A stretch of 64,000 nt of DNA from Mactromeris polynyma (GCA_032209605.1 JASFXZ010000020.1:1309501-1373500); one strand, 5' to 3'; counted from the first letter of the stretch, positions 1 through 12,744 are shown. Notes: generated from the sequence alone by a model not told the origin. Made by a program: numbers and translations.

Positions 1-1524
1 AATAAATATTTATTTCTAATGATTATTTACTTATCAATTGATCATAAATTTGCATCGTTGCAATTCTAATGATCTGACTAAATGCTACATACGGAGTATA
101 AGCACAATTAATGCTTGGATTGTAATCAATTGATTGGTAATTACAAACCAATAAAACATCCACAACGCATAGCATTTATAAGCTTGAGACTCATACGTTA
201 TAACCTCAATCAGGAGACCATCATTTGGCCGGAACAATGTCGGTCATAGCTGTCAGATGCTCTGATTATCGTGTTTTGTTCCAGGTTTTTCGGTTGTTTA
301 ACGCGGTATATCGATTTTTTCCCGATAACACACCGTGAAAATGATGATATAATCATATAAAATGACGTTACTCATATAAAATATTAAGACATTCCACGGG
401 GATATTTTATTATTAATATTTAACTAGTAAAAAAACAAACAGACCAGCATGAAGCATGAAATAAATATAGTATTTGTATGTTTCGGTGTCAGATCGAGTT
501 AGTTCACCTTGTGAGCGTCTGACTTAATTTTTTGTTCTCGTAGGTACGACACTCGTGATAAAATTCCGTCCGCTACTCACTCGATCTTACACCTAAATAC
601 ACTAGTATCCCCTATATATACGGACTGAAAACTGGTCCAATGTAAACATGGTCGTCTATGCTACACTCATTATCAATAAAAACAAATAACAACATAAAAC
701 ACCATATGCTTGACCAGACCTGCGTTTATTCAGTCAGCTGGATGAAGACAAGTATATACAGATAGTAAGTATATGAAGTTGTTTCTAACATAAGAAGAAC
801 ATATATACATGACGTACAAATAATTATTATACACACATTTTGTTAACTGTGTGTCTACTAGCAACATAGCTCAAACTTGTATGAAACATTAATTCATAGT
901 GACTGTTAATAACATTTCAATAGAACACACAACATTTAATGTATCTAAATAACTAGAAACCAAACTGAGAAGAAATACGAATCGACTCGCCCAGGAACAA
1001 CCAGAGACAAAAACTTATTTTTATAAGAAAAAAAGACCCTGGAAACCTGTGTCCGTTTGTCACGTACAAATGTAAAACAAATGTGTGTCGAATCGCTGAA
1101 TGTCGGACCACATTCTCTTCTCAAACATAATGCCATATGCTAGTGAATTTACGTGTGTATTACACAAGAATCACAAATATGCGACGGAATAATGTCATGC
1201 TTTTAAGAAATTAAATATTCGAATATAACAAATAAACAAGACGTGACCTGACTGAATCGTCTGGTAGAATGACCAAATCTTCATATATATACACTTTAGT
1301 CTACACAAAAAATCCCGTGCAAAAATCAACTGACCAATACCTTTATCACTATTTATAATCTGTTACGCGTTCAGACAAATATTTCACGCTATACTAACGA
1401 AACGCGTGAAATAAATATTAGTAATGAGTTTGTCTTAATTTCAAGATACATGTAGTCTTAAGTGAAGTTTAAATGTATGAACTTGTAATGAAACCATTCG
1501 GAATAAATTTGAGATAAGGAAATA
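1..1524. other. No gene seen
   Basis: AT-rich sequence with no exon-like reading frame. The only structure noticed is an inverted repeat, GGTGTCAGATCGAGT at 485-499 against ACTCGATCTTACACC at 579-593, with one mismatch; it is probably the stem of a decayed foldback element. Confidence 0.5.
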
Positions 1525-1929
1525 CAGTAAAACCTCAATAAGAAGACCTGCCTTGGTACCCCTGAAAACTGGTCTTAATAATGAGATGGTCTTAATATTG
1601 AGGTGGAATAATAAGCAAAACAGTGAGAATTGACTTTGAAATTGTGGTGTTAATTTTGAGGTGGTCTTTTTATTGAGGTGGTCTTTTTATTGATGTGGTC
1701 TTTTTTATTGAGGTGGTCTTTTTATTGAGGTTGTCTTTTTTATTGAGGTGGTCTTTTTATTGAGGCGGTCTTTTTATTGAGGCGGTCTTTTTATTGAGGT
1801 GGTCTTTTTTATTGAGGTGGTCTTTTTATTGAGGTGGTCTTTTTTTATTTAGGTGGTCTTTTTATTGAGGTGGTCTTTTTTATTGAGGTGGTCTTTTTAT
1901 TGAGGTGGTATTTAAGTGAGGTTTTACTG
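1525..1929. mobile_element. Pogo-like MITE (TIR CAGTAAAACCTCA) with internal minisatellite
   Basis: It begins TA|CAGTAAAACCTCAATAAG and ends TTAAGTGAGGTTTTACTG. The same inverted ends flank the element at 10113-10294. The TA target and CAGTA start fit Tc1/mariner-pogo type elements. The interior is largely replaced by an 18 bp tandem repeat. Confidence 0.75.
1640..1915. repeat. 18 bp minisatellite inside the MITE
   Basis: About 14-15 units of TTGAGGTGGTCTTTTTAT with small length changes in the T run and a few substitutions. The motif GAGGTGGTCTTA is a single-copy internal part of the MITE, so the array is a local expansion. Confidence 0.9.
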
Positions 1930-3657
1930 CATTATTGTATTGGCATTTCTAAAGCTGTGTCGTTTTGTCTCTTTATTAGAGGAATACCCAACTTGGACGA
2001 TTCTGTACGAATTCATTATTGGTGATTAACATAATCATAATCGATGTAAAACGAATAAACGTAAGCGAATAACTATCAGTCACTATCGTGAAATGGCGAC
2101 TTCAGTACTTTGACTATAAGCGATACTGCTTTAGTATCTAATATCAGCCAAATAGCTTTCCACAATAGTTTACCAATCATCTTGTAAGCTATTAGTCTCG
2201 CACGCTTGAACTAATTGTTTGCAAAATCAGTGCGTCCTAAAATTTTATTTAGCGTGTATCAACTCTTCGTATCCGTAATGTATTCAGCATTTGGAACACC
2301 TCGGTGTCGACATTTTTAAATTGCACAAAAATGCCGAGAAGTTCTGAGTGAGCATCGTAGTTCCGAAATAGCAACAAGAAACGGCGTGAATACCGCACTC
2401 TGCAACATCCAGACTTTGAGTATGGGCCGTATACAACAGGAAAGTCACGCAATATCGGCTGTACTAGATAACAGACAGCAATCTTAATCGAGGCCGTATA
2501 TTTTAAGATCATGATGCCAGTTTTGAAATGATAATAATTGTGTACACACAAATTGGCAGCCTCATTACGTAGACTGTATCGTGTCTACCTGGACACTACA
2601 CATGTTGTGAGGGTATCTCTCGCTCTGATTGACGGATGATTTAATTGAAATCGTGCGAACAAGTTTGATTGAAATGTAATTTGGCCTGATATAATACAAA
2701 TTGACGTATCGGAATAAAATTGCTCCTTTCTACACTGAAGATCCATTAGCACAAAGAATGCTGCCTCGACATTAATTGCTTAAAGTTGTGTTGTGGTCCA
2801 GAATTTAAAGACAGTGCTCTTAAAGGTACATACTCTTATTCTTTGACAAAATATCCTAAGTCATAGATATCAGAAAATCGGTGGTAATCGCCTTCATATA
2901 GATGTACTCTCCAACACTGCATTGTCACTTTCCTTGCATGTTTCTCAAAACCACAAATACAAGTATCCGATACCAGCAATAATCGTATGTGACATTTTCA
3001 CCAGAAAGTAAAAAATACGTGATTGGTCACATCGGCAATGCGTTTGAGGCCCCGAAAATTGAAGGTTTGACTATTTTTCAATTACAGGTTTCGAAGTTTT
3101 ACTGTATTACAAAATTTGTCTTTGGAATGCGTATAGACAACCATATGTTATTTATATCATTTAACAGTGGAATTTTGAATTTTGGCGATATCGTATCCGG
3201 TGAGACGATTTGCAGAAGAAAATGTAATTAATTTCGGGTATATTCTTTATTTAAATTGGCTCGCAATACTAGAACAAGAATTAACACATAGATAACTGTA
3301 ACTCACTTTTGACAGTTGGTATTACAAAATGACGCATTGTTCAAATAGTTGCGTTTTTTAATGACATCAAGCATAGATGGCACAGATAACGATGCTTCAT
3401 GCAATAAACAAAATAACGCACCCACGTTTTTGACTGCCAAATAATTCATGTTTTAGATAAATCAAACACGTCTGAGAACCAAAACATCACAGAGCTCATA
3501 GGTACATACAAATTATTTAAAATATTTTCAAATTTATAGTAGTCAAAACTTTTATTAAAAATAGAACGTAGCTGGTAACATAAACTCGATACAAGTTCAA
3601 CTTCTTTACTGTTTGGAGCGGAATATTTATCACATTTTATAAAATTTTGATATCGTA
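1930..3657. other. No gene seen
   Basis: Open frames of 80-100 codons occur (2249-2551 minus, 2989-3231 plus) but show no recognisable motif, repeat or splice structure. I regard them as chance. Confidence 0.4.
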
Positions 3658-4140
3658 TGGTAGCATTTTTCTGCCACCAGTTAACTACTTAATTAACTAG
3701 ATATATATAATTATGTGGTTATCACGTTAAAGAAACTAGATTACTACTTAATTAACTAGAACATTATGTGGTTAACTGGATAAGTTTTGTGATAAATTTT
3801 CATACCAGATAAATATCTTAACACGAAAAATTGTCTGATAGTGCCACCACTTACCCACTTAAACCCAGTACGGACAATCTATTTTAGATAAGTATTAATT
3901 AGTTAACGCGATAAACATCTAGTTAACTACATAATCATCTAGTTAATTAAGTGGTTAATGAGTTAAGTATCTAGTTAACGACACAATTATCTAGTTAACT
4001 AGATAGGTAACGCATTAGCTATATAAGTTTAGGTAACTGTTAAGTATAGTTAATTAAGTGGTTATCTAGTTTCTTTAACATGATAACCACATATTTTTTG
4101 AGTTAATTAAGTAGTTAACTGTTGGCAGAATATGCCACCA
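3658..4140. mobile_element. MITE with hairpin-forming ends (largest copy)
   Basis: Flanked by TA. It starts TGGTAGCATTTTTCTGCCAC and ends TGGCAGAATATGCCACCA, with long inverted ends running into GTTAACTACTTAATTAACTAG. The interior is a run of variants of 'ctagttaactagataattatgtggtta'-type words. Related copies lie at 11399-11718 and 14058-14243, with a truncated one at 10435-10586. Confidence 0.75.
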
Positions 4141-4297
4141 TAATATCGTAGTGATATTTTATAACTATGAATATTATACAAATCAACCATATGTTAATTA
4201 TTTATTTCTGTGTTAGATAAATCATTGAATCTTAAATATGAAATACTAACCTTCAATTCTTCTTATCCACACTAACAGCTGTTTTGTAAAGTATAGA

Positions 4298-4363
4298 GTG
4301 GAATGTCCTCGAGTGGGATGTCCTCGAGTGGGATGTCCTCGAGTGGGATGTCCTCGACCCACA
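4298..4363. repeat. 15 bp tandem repeat
   Basis: Four adjacent copies of GAGTGGGATGTCCTC, the first with one substitution. Confidence 0.9.
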
Positions 4364-5094
4364 CATACTTATTTACGAGGAAAATAAAAATATCTCACCT
4401 AAAAAAAATCTAATTGATTTTTCTTCAAGTTCCCATTCTCGGTGACAGAGTTAGGAACAGAGACGACAATCACTAAAAGTTTGCGTTTTTCTTTTTTTTC
4501 TTAGTTTAATTTACTTCACCAGGCAAACTTAATTAACATTATTGTGACGTCAAAGTGTGACGTTAGGTTTGGCGCAGTTTTTACATTGGACATTTATAAC
4601 TTGATATCATAATATTTATATGCAAACGTAATACATTTAGTAATAGCTATTAGTAGTCCAGTCAATCTTTACTTTGACCTCATACTAACTGCAAAATAAT
4701 TGTTTAATGCACCTCCCTGTCCCAATGCACTCCCAGAACAATATATCGAAAGTCTAGAAATATCAACCATCATTGCAATATTACAAAATTTTGATTTCTA
4801 AAGACGCGTATTTGAACAATATAAAAGTAAAAAGGTATATACATGTATAACATATATATAATATGTTATCATTACTATTATTATTATAAAATTAAATATA
4901 ATATTAAATACTAAAACATTTATTAATTAATCAAAATGTAAGCTAATTTTAGTATCTTCACCACAGCACGATAGAAATGTGAAACTTCAGTTTGGCTAAC
5001 GTACACGAGTTTCCGAAACGAGATTATTTCCATAAGATTGGTGAGACTCCGACTGATGAGTCACGAAAACAACAAATATCTCAGCCGTACTAAC

Positions 5095-5345
5095 ATATGG
5101 TTTTGGTATTTGCATATCAGTGTTGTGTAAACCAATCAAATCTTACGTTAACCACAAAGGTAATTTCTCTTCAACCGAACAACGTTTGTAACCTTGACGC
5201 GGATTGGTTAACCTTTCGATTAAGGGTACGTTACATTACCGAAATTGACTGAATTTCGGTGAATTTACCGAAATCCAAATTTGGATCATTAGTGACAAGC
5301 AATCTTTTTCTATGTTTCACAACAAATCTTAACCTTCAAATTCTA
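5095..5345. repeat. Dispersed repeat R2, unexpanded copy
   Basis: Shares with 7446-8060 the words TTCAACCGAACAACGTTTGT, GGTTAACCTTTCGAT and ACAACAAATCTTAACCTTCA. It has only about one unit of the 'actgaatttcg..gaa..taccg' segment that is amplified in the other copy. Confidence 0.8.
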
Positions 5346-5574
5346 ATATAGCATTTCTTCTAATACCCACTGTGCGTGTATATCACGCGTATAAACTTCG
5401 CATTGCTGATATATGGAAACGCTGCATATGATTCGGTTGCCCCGGCTGTTTTTTTTAAATTCCAATTTCTGGTTAATTTTGGGGTATTTCGGAAGTTAAC
5501 GGTTAGCACAAACCATTCATTCACAAGTGTAATTAATGAAAATGCTGAGATGTGGTTTCTTTCTGTTTTGTTTA

Positions 5575-5779
5575 CCGTAAAATCTGAATTATTTGCGAGA
5601 GCTGTTTTCGCGATATCGTTAAATTCGCGACAATAAACACCCGCTAAATATAGTTGCATTAGTTTTACGAAAACACATTAAAAACACTTAAAAACTGGCG
5701 AACATGTTATCTAGCCGAACGTTACCGGCGAAGTTTAGTTCGGGAAATAATCACCTCGCGAACGTGTCAGATTTTACTG
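5575..5779. mobile_element. Pogo-like MITE (TIR CMGTAAAATCTGA)
   Basis: TA-flanked, 205 bp. Left end CCGTAAAATCTGA, right end TCAGATTTTACTG: a 13 bp terminal inverted repeat with one mismatch. Overlapping open frames here have no coding signal. Confidence 0.65.
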
Positions 5780-5995
5780 TACTGCGGTTATAGAGCAATA
5801 TCGCACACACATTTGCAGGAAATTGCGAAATTTATTTTGGTAGATAACGATAATTATGTATGTTTTTATTGACAATTAACCAACATACTTCTAAATATAA
5901 CGCAAACATTAATGACGACGGCCTTGAAAATTCAGCAACAGGAATTTGATATGCTTTTCAAATGCAACTATAGATAATAAATATGTGTCTGTTTG

Positions 5996-6527
5996 GAGTG
6001 TTTATCTGTATGAAGTAGCTGTAGATGTTGGAGTGTTTATCTGTATGAAGTAGCTGTAGATGTTGGAGTGTTTATCTGTATGAAGTAGCTGTAGATGTTG
6101 GAGTGTTTATCTGTATGAAGTAGCTGTAGATGTTGGAGTGTTTATCTGTATGAAGTAGCTGTAGATGTTGGAGTGTTTATCTGTATGAAGTAGCTGTAGA
6201 TGTTGGAGTGTTTATCTGTATGAAGTAGCTGTAGATGTTGGAGTGTTTATCTGTATGAAGTAGCTGTAGATGTTGGAGTGTTTATCTGTATGAAGTAGCT
6301 GTAGATGTTGGAGTGTTTATCTGTATGAAGTAGCTGTAGATGTTGGAGTGTTTATCTGTATGAAGTAGCTGTAGATGTTGTGGAGTGTTTATCTGTATGA
6401 AGTAGCTGTAGATGTTGTGGAGTGTTTATCTGTATGAAGTAGCTGTAGATGTTGGAGTGTTTATCTGTATGAAGTAGCTGTAGATGTTGGAGTGTTTATC
6501 TGTATGAAGTAGCTGTAGATGTTGGAG
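5996..6527. repeat. 35 bp minisatellite, about 15 copies
   Basis: Exact period of 35 bp, starting GAGTGTTTATCTGTATGAAG. Units are nearly identical; two carry an extra TG. Such homogeneity implies recent expansion. Confidence 0.95.
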
Positions 6528-6699
6528 CCTGTTACACTGCTCGAGTGATACATATGTGCGATACTAGCAGTAATAGCAGTAACAGACGATAGACCGGTGC
6601 TGACATTTACGCTTCATCATTCCTCTACAAGGAAATTCACGATTTCATGATTTCCACTTCCCTAATTCATTATTTCAACTTCACGAAGACATGATTTCA

Positions 6700-6862
6700 A
6701 CGTCCCTTTTATCCGAATACTTGGTATAATCCGAGATGCATAGCAGGTCCCGATGTATCTTCTTAGGCACATCGAATGTTGAAATGGGCTATTAAAAACC
6801 ATGTATCATTCGAAATAAAATTTCGTACCCCTTGATTTCGAATGAACGAGGTCCGACTGTAT
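6700..6862. mobile_element. Decayed pogo-like repeat ending GGTCCGACTGTA
   Basis: The end 'gaatgaacgaggtccgactg|ta' and the start 'ta|cagtcggacatcgatcatt' at 14392 are opposite-orientation ends of one family with CAGTCGGAC termini and a TA target. Confidence 0.5.
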
Positions 6863-7445
6863 TTTAGCGGTATATACTAAATTGTAAAATATCAGAAACA
6901 GTATGACAGAAATGAAGTAATTGGTTAACTGGTAAATATATCCTATACCAACTTGAAATTCGCATAATTATATTCATGATTTGCACCTTATAGTTTACAT
7001 TAAATCCAGACCAAATAAACCCAACTCATCTATCGCCTCGTTGCCCATACAACAGGTGGCTTACACCTGGGCTGTACTAGTTCGACAATCAAATAGTTGT
7101 GTCTCGCGGCTCTGTGCCGAAAAGTAAACATTAATTACTCGGTTTATTGTACGAGTAGTAAACAGAGATATCTCGGTAATTGGTTAACAGAAACAAACCT
7201 CCACAAAATGATGATTGACAAGTTAAAATTGTCTTTAATTAATTATAACTTTCATCGTACTACAGAAAGTGGCGAGAAATTAAATTTAAAAATAATCATC
7301 TTGGCAGTCCAGTCATATAATCAATTCATTTGTTACTTTATTCAATCAACATTAGTTTCTCTGATTTATTTTTCTCTATTTTCTCCCCTGGTGTAGATCG
7401 AAGATCCAAGAAGATTGTTTTATGCCGTTTTTCGGCGCCGCCATA

Positions 7446-8060
7446 CTGACATGACTTTGCTATTTGCATATTGATGTTGTGTAAACCAATGAAATGTTGC
7501 GTTAACCACTAAACCAACTTCTCTTCAACCGAACAACGTTTGTAACCTTGACGCGTATTGGTTAACCTTTCGATAAGGGCTACGTTACCTTACCGAAATC
7601 CACTGAATTTCGATGAAATTAGCGAAATCCACTGAATTTCGATGAAATTACCGACATCCACTGAATTTCGATGAAATTACCGACATCCACTGAATTTCGA
7701 TGAAATTACCGAAATCCACTGAATTTCGATGAAATTACCGACATCCACTGAATTTCGATGAAATTACCGACATCCACTGAATTTCGATGAAATTACCGAA
7801 ATCCACTGAATTTCGATGAAATTACCGACATCCACTGAATTTCGATGAAATTACCGACATCCACTGAATTTCGATGAAATTACCGACATCCACTGAATTT
7901 CGATGAAATTACCGAAATCCACTGAATTTCGATGAAATTACCGACATCCACTGAATTTCGATGAAATTACCGAAATCCATTTGGGAACTGGAGTGACCAG
8001 CAATCGTAGCATTTGTTTATGTTGCACAACAAATCTTAACCTTCAAATTGCGCCGACCAT
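7446..8060. repeat. Dispersed repeat R2, expanded copy
   Basis: Aligns with 5095-5345 on both flanks (TTCAACCGAACAACGTTTGT left, ACAACAAATCTTAACCTTCA right), but the middle is blown up into a 29 bp array. Confidence 0.85.
7596..7978. repeat. 29 bp minisatellite inside R2, about 13 copies
   Basis: Period 29, unit beginning ATCCACTGAATTTCGATGAA. Two variants (gaaatcc and gacatcc) alternate irregularly, so multi-unit blocks were probably copied. Confidence 0.95.
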
Positions 8061-8144
8061 CTTTTTCCAAGATATGTCTTGTTTTTGTTATGTAATTCAT
8101 TTTGTAATCAGGCTTTAAGTGGTGATCTTTACAGCTATTATGTT

Positions 8145-8900
8145 GGAGGTAGACCACAGGTGAACACCTGGTTAGAACCACTGGAACCACTCGGGCATAG
8201 AAGCCTCACTGACGCTTGTATGCGCCGGTCTGGAGGTAGACCACAGATGAACACCTGGTTAGAACCACTGGAACCACTCGGGCCTAGAGGGCTCACTGCG
8301 GCTTGTATGCGCCGGTCTGGAGGTAGACCACAGGTGAACACCTGGTTAGAACCACTGGAACCACTCGGGCATAGAAGCCTCACTGACGCTTGTATGCGCC
8401 AGTCAGGAGGTAGACCACAGGCGAACACCTGGTTAGAACCACTAGAACCACTCGGGCCTAGAGGCCTCACTGCCGCTTGTATGCGCCGGTCTGGAGGTAG
8501 ACCACAGGTCAACACCTGGTTAGAACCACTAGAACCACTCGGGCCTAGAGGCCTCACTGCCGCTTGTATGCGCCGGTCTGGAGGTAGACCACAGATGAAC
8601 ACCTAGTTAGAACCACTGGAACCACTCGGGCCTAGAGGCCTCACTGCCGCTTGTATGCGCCGGTCTGGAGGTAGACCACAGGTCAACACCTGGTTAGAAC
8701 CACTAGAACCACTCGGGCCTAGAGGCCTCCTTGCCGCTTGTTTGCGCCGGTCTGGAGGTAGACCACAGATGAACACCTGGTTAGAACCACTAGAACCACT
8801 CGGGCCTAGAGGCTTCCTTGCCGCTTGTATGCGCCGGTCTGGAGGTAGACCACAGGTGAACACCTGGTTAGAACCACTAGAACCACTCGGGCCTAGAGGC
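8145..8900. repeat. 87 bp minisatellite, 8.7 copies
   Basis: Unit starts GGAGGTAGACCACAGGTGAA at 8145, 8232, 8319, then every 87 bp. It contains the palindrome CAGGTGAACACCTG and is more GC-rich than its surroundings. As 87 is 29 codons, several frames stay open on both strands; this is a by-product of the period and not evidence of a gene. Confidence 0.95.
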
Positions 8901-8904
8901 CCGT

Positions 8905-9226
8905 TATTACTATACAACGCCATACCACGCAACACAACACTTTACTATACAACGCCATGCCACGCAACACAACACTTTACAAAACACACCATGTCACGCA
9001 ACACAACACTTTACAATACAACGCCATGCCACGCAACACAGCACTTTACAATACAACGCCATGCCACGCAACACAACACTTTACAATACAACGCCATGCC
9101 ACGCAACACAACACTTTACAATACAACGCCATGCCACGCAACACAACACTTTACAATACAACGCCATGCCACGCAACACAACACTTTACAATACACGCCA
9201 TGTCACGCAACACAACACTTTACTAT
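8905..9226. repeat. 35 bp minisatellite, about 9 copies
   Basis: Directly follows the 87 bp array. Unit ATGCCACGCAACACAACACT plus TTACAATACAACGCC. End units show 'ctatac' and 'aaaacac' variants, and inner ones are near identical. Confidence 0.95.
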
Positions 9227-9283
9227 ACATTGTAAGCTCCCGAAAACCATCGCACTTAGGAAGATACAAAATAAACATTGTTG

Positions 9284-9472
9284 TTAAAGAGAAGTTGTTG
9301 CTCCAGAAAGGTACTACTTTGGAGAGAGAAGTTGTTGCTCCAGAAAGGTACTACTTTGGAGAGAGAAGTTGTTGCTCCAGAAAGGTACTACTTTGGAGAG
9401 AGAAGTTGTTGCTCCAGAAAGGTACTACTTTGGAGAGAGAAGTTGTTGCTCCAGAAAGGTACTACTTTGGAG
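9284..9472. repeat. 37 bp minisatellite, 5 copies
   Basis: Unit GAGAGAGAAGTTGTTGCTCC plus AGAAAGGTACTACTTTG, almost perfect copies. Third array in a row, unrelated in sequence to its neighbours. Confidence 0.95.
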
Positions 9473-10112
9473 ACGTTCAGTACGTTTATTTTGACATTGA
9501 ACATTTATACAAAGTGTATAGCCACATGCATGTATGTAATATGGGCAAGGGTTCTAGTTGACTCCGAAGTAGATCCTTTGACCAGCGGACTATCCAGAAA
9601 AGCCATATTTGACCCGCAGGAATCTTGCTGAAGGGTCAATTTCTCTTTTAAGTATAGATAATTTGGCTATAAATTGGTAAAATATGGTATAAAATTTCCA
9701 AATGACCCTCGAAATTAAGCACCTAGTTGAACCAATGACTGGTGAAAAACTACATCAATCGGTAAAGTTTTGTATAAAGTTTCAACTTGCTAACTTGTCC
9801 GTTATATATTTCATCCCGATAAATGAGATCTCGTAGACATTTGGCTTATTTCGTTTTCATTTCGATGATTTAAATGTATGAGTTGCTGAGATATAAATGA
9901 GCCATCGCCAGATAAGATAATTGGAATAATGTTGCTTCGGGGAGAAATGAAAAAACAACACGTTCAGAAACAGAAATACCTAACACCATAATCCACTTTT
10001 AGGCTGTCAGAATATCCGTATTTTTTTTTCAGAATCTTGTAAATGGCAGAATTTCCCCAACTATTTCACTGATCATTAATGTGTGTGCCTTGTGACCGTT
10101 TATTTGTAAGTA
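9473..10112. other. No gene seen
   Basis: Unique-looking intergenic sequence without exon-like frames or a repeat I recognise. Confidence 0.4.
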
Positions 10113-10294
10113 CAGTAAAACCTCACTTAAAGGCCACCTCAATAATAAGACCACCTCAAAATTAAGAACACGATTTTCACTGTTTTGGTCTTTATTTAAC
10201 CTCAATATTAAGACCACCTCAATAAGAATTCCACTTTTAACGGGACCCAATGGTGTTCTTATTATTAAGGTGGTATTTAAGTGAGAGTTTACTG
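10113..10294. mobile_element. Pogo-like MITE, unexpanded copy
   Basis: 182 bp, TA on both sides. Left end CAGTAAAACCTCACTTAA, right end TTAAGTGAGAGTTTACTG. This is the family of 1525-1929 without the tandem expansion, and so shows the founder structure. Confidence 0.85.
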
Positions 10295-10434
10295 TATGTA
10301 TACATCTTCCACGCCTCCTTGTCGTTTTGAGGATGCTGTGAACTTTGTGTGTGGCAATTCACGGTCGATTACCTGAATCCTTGTTATTATTTTTTAATCA
10401 AATCGATCTTGTCTTTATGTTGCATCATGTTAGT

Positions 10435-10586
10435 TGGCGAAAGTGGTGGCAGTTTTGGGCACTATCAGCCAACGTTCGTGTTAAGATATTCATTTGGTAT
10501 GAACATTTATCACGATACTTATCTAGTTAACCACATAATGATCTAGTTATTTAAGTAGTTAACTGGTGGCAGAAATATGCAAACAT
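10435..10586. mobile_element. Truncated hairpin-end MITE
   Basis: Matches the inner and right part of 11399-11718 (cgtgttaagatatt, cacgatacttatctagttaa) and ends with CTGGTGGCAGAAATATGC. The left end is missing. Confidence 0.6.
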
Positions 10587-10589
10587 AAT

Positions 10590-11398
10590 TAACACTTGTA
10601 GCTGTAAGAACTGAAGAGACGAAGGTTATGAATTCGTACAGACGGAAAAAACAGACAGACGTTTGCAAGTATTTATATCACCATCACAAGCGTCATCGGC
10701 TCTTATTATGGTATATAATCATCTAACCAGTCACTTAAAAATTCCGAATTCATCGATCAAAATGGACAGATATATTCGGATTCTACAGAAACTATAAGAG
10801 TGCGGCTTCTGTCAGATATTTGGCAATGAAAAAGAAAACAAACTTCTAAAATATGCTTTATCTCAATTTGTTACGAGTTTTAAATTCTTTAGCGGGATTG
10901 TTTATCAGCCGTGTGTTCACGTAGAATGTGAAAACAGTATTTTACCGAGAAACGAAAACACGTAGGCATAACATGTACATATATTAATATGCGACGTTTT
11001 GTATTCGGTGAGATAAAAGACAAGCCCACATAGATTATAGCCAGCCGATTGTATATCTCAGTACTATATTAAACGTCATTTTTCAATCTCTGAGCAGAGT
11101 TGTCGTTCTTTACTCTCACAAAAGTTGTATTTAAAGAGCTTTTTTATTTGAGAAAACCTGACAATCGACCCCGGTGGCACCATCAATACTAACTTATACG
11201 TGATTTATTCCACCACACCATCACACAACTATATAGTTAACTACATATCATACAGTGCACAGGTGCTGATTCAAAATAACAGATACCAGATGATTTATAA
11301 TTACAAACAAACGTTAAATTTACTAAGTACATTACTATAAAGATAGGAGCTTTTTTCTCAGGTCAGAAGCATCATAAATTAAACAGGTTAGATAATTA
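10590..11398. other. No gene seen
   Basis: AT-rich intergenic DNA with neither convincing frames nor clear repeats. Confidence 0.4.
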
Positions 11399-11718
11399 TG
11401 TTGGCATATTTCTGCCACCAGTTAACTACTTAATTAGCTAGATAATTATGTAGTTAACTAGATATTTAGCGCGTTAACTACTTAACACTTATCTAAAATA
11501 GATTGGTGGGTAAGTGCTGGCAATTGTGGGCACTATTAGACACTTTCTCGTGTTAAGATATTTTTTTTTATCGGGTACAAAAAAACCGATCACGATACTT
11601 ATCTAGTTAACCACATCATTATCTAGCTAATTAAGTAGTTATCTAGTTTCATTAACGTGATAACCACATACTTATCTAGTTAATTAAATAGTTAACAGGT
11701 AGCAGAGATATGCCACCA
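11399..11718. mobile_element. MITE with hairpin-forming ends
   Basis: TA-flanked, 320 bp. Left end TGTTGGCATATTTCTGCCAC, right end AGCAGAGATATGCCACCA. Each end is itself an inverted repeat (TGGTGGCA..TGCCACCA). Confidence 0.75.
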
Positions 11719-11939
11719 TAGGGAATGCATAATTTTCTCATTTTTACATGGTTATAACATTGCAGTCATATGATTACTTGTCAACCGCTAATACTTTATT
11801 GGTGTACAACGCTTTCTTAAATCACCCAATATAGGGCACACTTAATGAAAGTGTAACTCATCTTCTATAGCGTGACTGTTACATAATTTGTAGAGACGGT
11901 TTGTTCTTAGCATGTTGTGAAGATCTGAATGTTTACAAT

Positions 11940-12330
11940 GCCTTTCTGAATTATGTTACCTTTAAAGTAATACTATGCTCATTGTTTGTTCATTTGTTTA
12001 CCTAAACATTTCCTATAGTTAAAACATCAACAAACAGGCATTAACAAGGAATGAACTCATAATGTATGAATCCATATTTGTTGAAGAAAGAAGTTTGTAC
12101 ATCATTAATTTAAAAAAACTTCCAGTTGTTTTACAGGTTTTGACTGTTAGATATATGATATTTTACAGGTTTTGACTGTTAGATATATGATATTTTCAAT
12201 CGGTAATCAATTGCAAACATGGTTATTATTAAAGATGTTTTAGCCAATGTAACAACAATACTGGATAAAGCCAATTCAAACATTTATGTTCAGATGAGCC
12301 AGATACATCTTTAAATTACCATCTGAATAC
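11940..12330 (+). repeat. Dispersed repeat R4
   Basis: Shares long stretches with 13500-13675 (gagatgttttagcc, gatgagccagatacatcttt) and, reversed, with 39707-39972 (tagttaaaacatcaa, gaatgaactcataatgtat). It holds an internal 32 bp direct duplication at 12129-12192. Confidence 0.75.
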
Positions 12331-12624
12331 CCCCCCCCCGAATATTAGGGTTTGCATCAAGAGCCACAACTGCTGCTCGACTTGTTCTTAACTGTAGATG
12401 CACAATTCCCTGCGAAAATTGAAGATAAGAGATATCAGAACTACTAACGATGGTATCCATTGTCTCCAAACGTTACCAATTCAACTTATGGCGCCGAAAC
12501 GTCGGTAATTTTGGAAAGGTTTGGTAATATAATTTGACGCTAGTTCTTGCAATCGTTCTATTTTTAGAACACGGCAAAAACACCTCCGATTTTCCCCGGC
12601 CTCGATATCGCAGGTAAATTGATA

Positions 12625-12740
12625 TACATAGCTAGTAAGAGGTCTCCTGGCTTGCTGACAACTCGATATCCCGGGTTCGATTCCCGGGCGGGGTAAACCC
12701 TTCCGTGACATTCGGCTCCTGTTGTTCCCCCCACCTCTGA
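12625..12740 (+). repeat. tRNA-derived SINE fragment
   Basis: GGTTCGATTCC, a pol III B box, sits in a perfect CCCGGG/CCCGGG stem at 12669-12688. The A-box side (tagctagtaagagg) is damaged. The sequence after it is not a tRNA, so this is a SINE head rather than a tRNA gene. Confidence 0.6.
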
Positions 12741-12744
12741 TTAA

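Noticed and set aside
2249..2551. 100-codon minus-strand frame
   Set aside because: No motif, no repeats of a known family and no splice context; length is within chance for this much sequence.
5053..5068. CTGATGA-GTCAC-GAAA, resembling a hammerhead ribozyme core
   Set aside because: Stem II could be only one base pair, and I found no complementary flanks for stems I and III with a cleavage triplet. Probably chance.
7596..7978. Regular 29 bp repeats that might suggest a CRISPR array
   Set aside because: Units are directly adjacent without unique spacers, in a eukaryotic genome; a minisatellite.
8079..9631. Long overlapping frames on both strands with 29-residue repeats (GGRPQVNTWLEPLEPLG..)
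   Set aside because: They follow from an 87 bp period divisible by three and from neighbouring arrays. Frames are open on both strands, one is cut by TAG at 8604, and there is no start context, signal peptide or splice support.
12481..12711. Minus-strand frame with RPGIEPGISS
   Set aside because: This is the usual translation of a tRNA-like B-box region of a SINE, not a protein.
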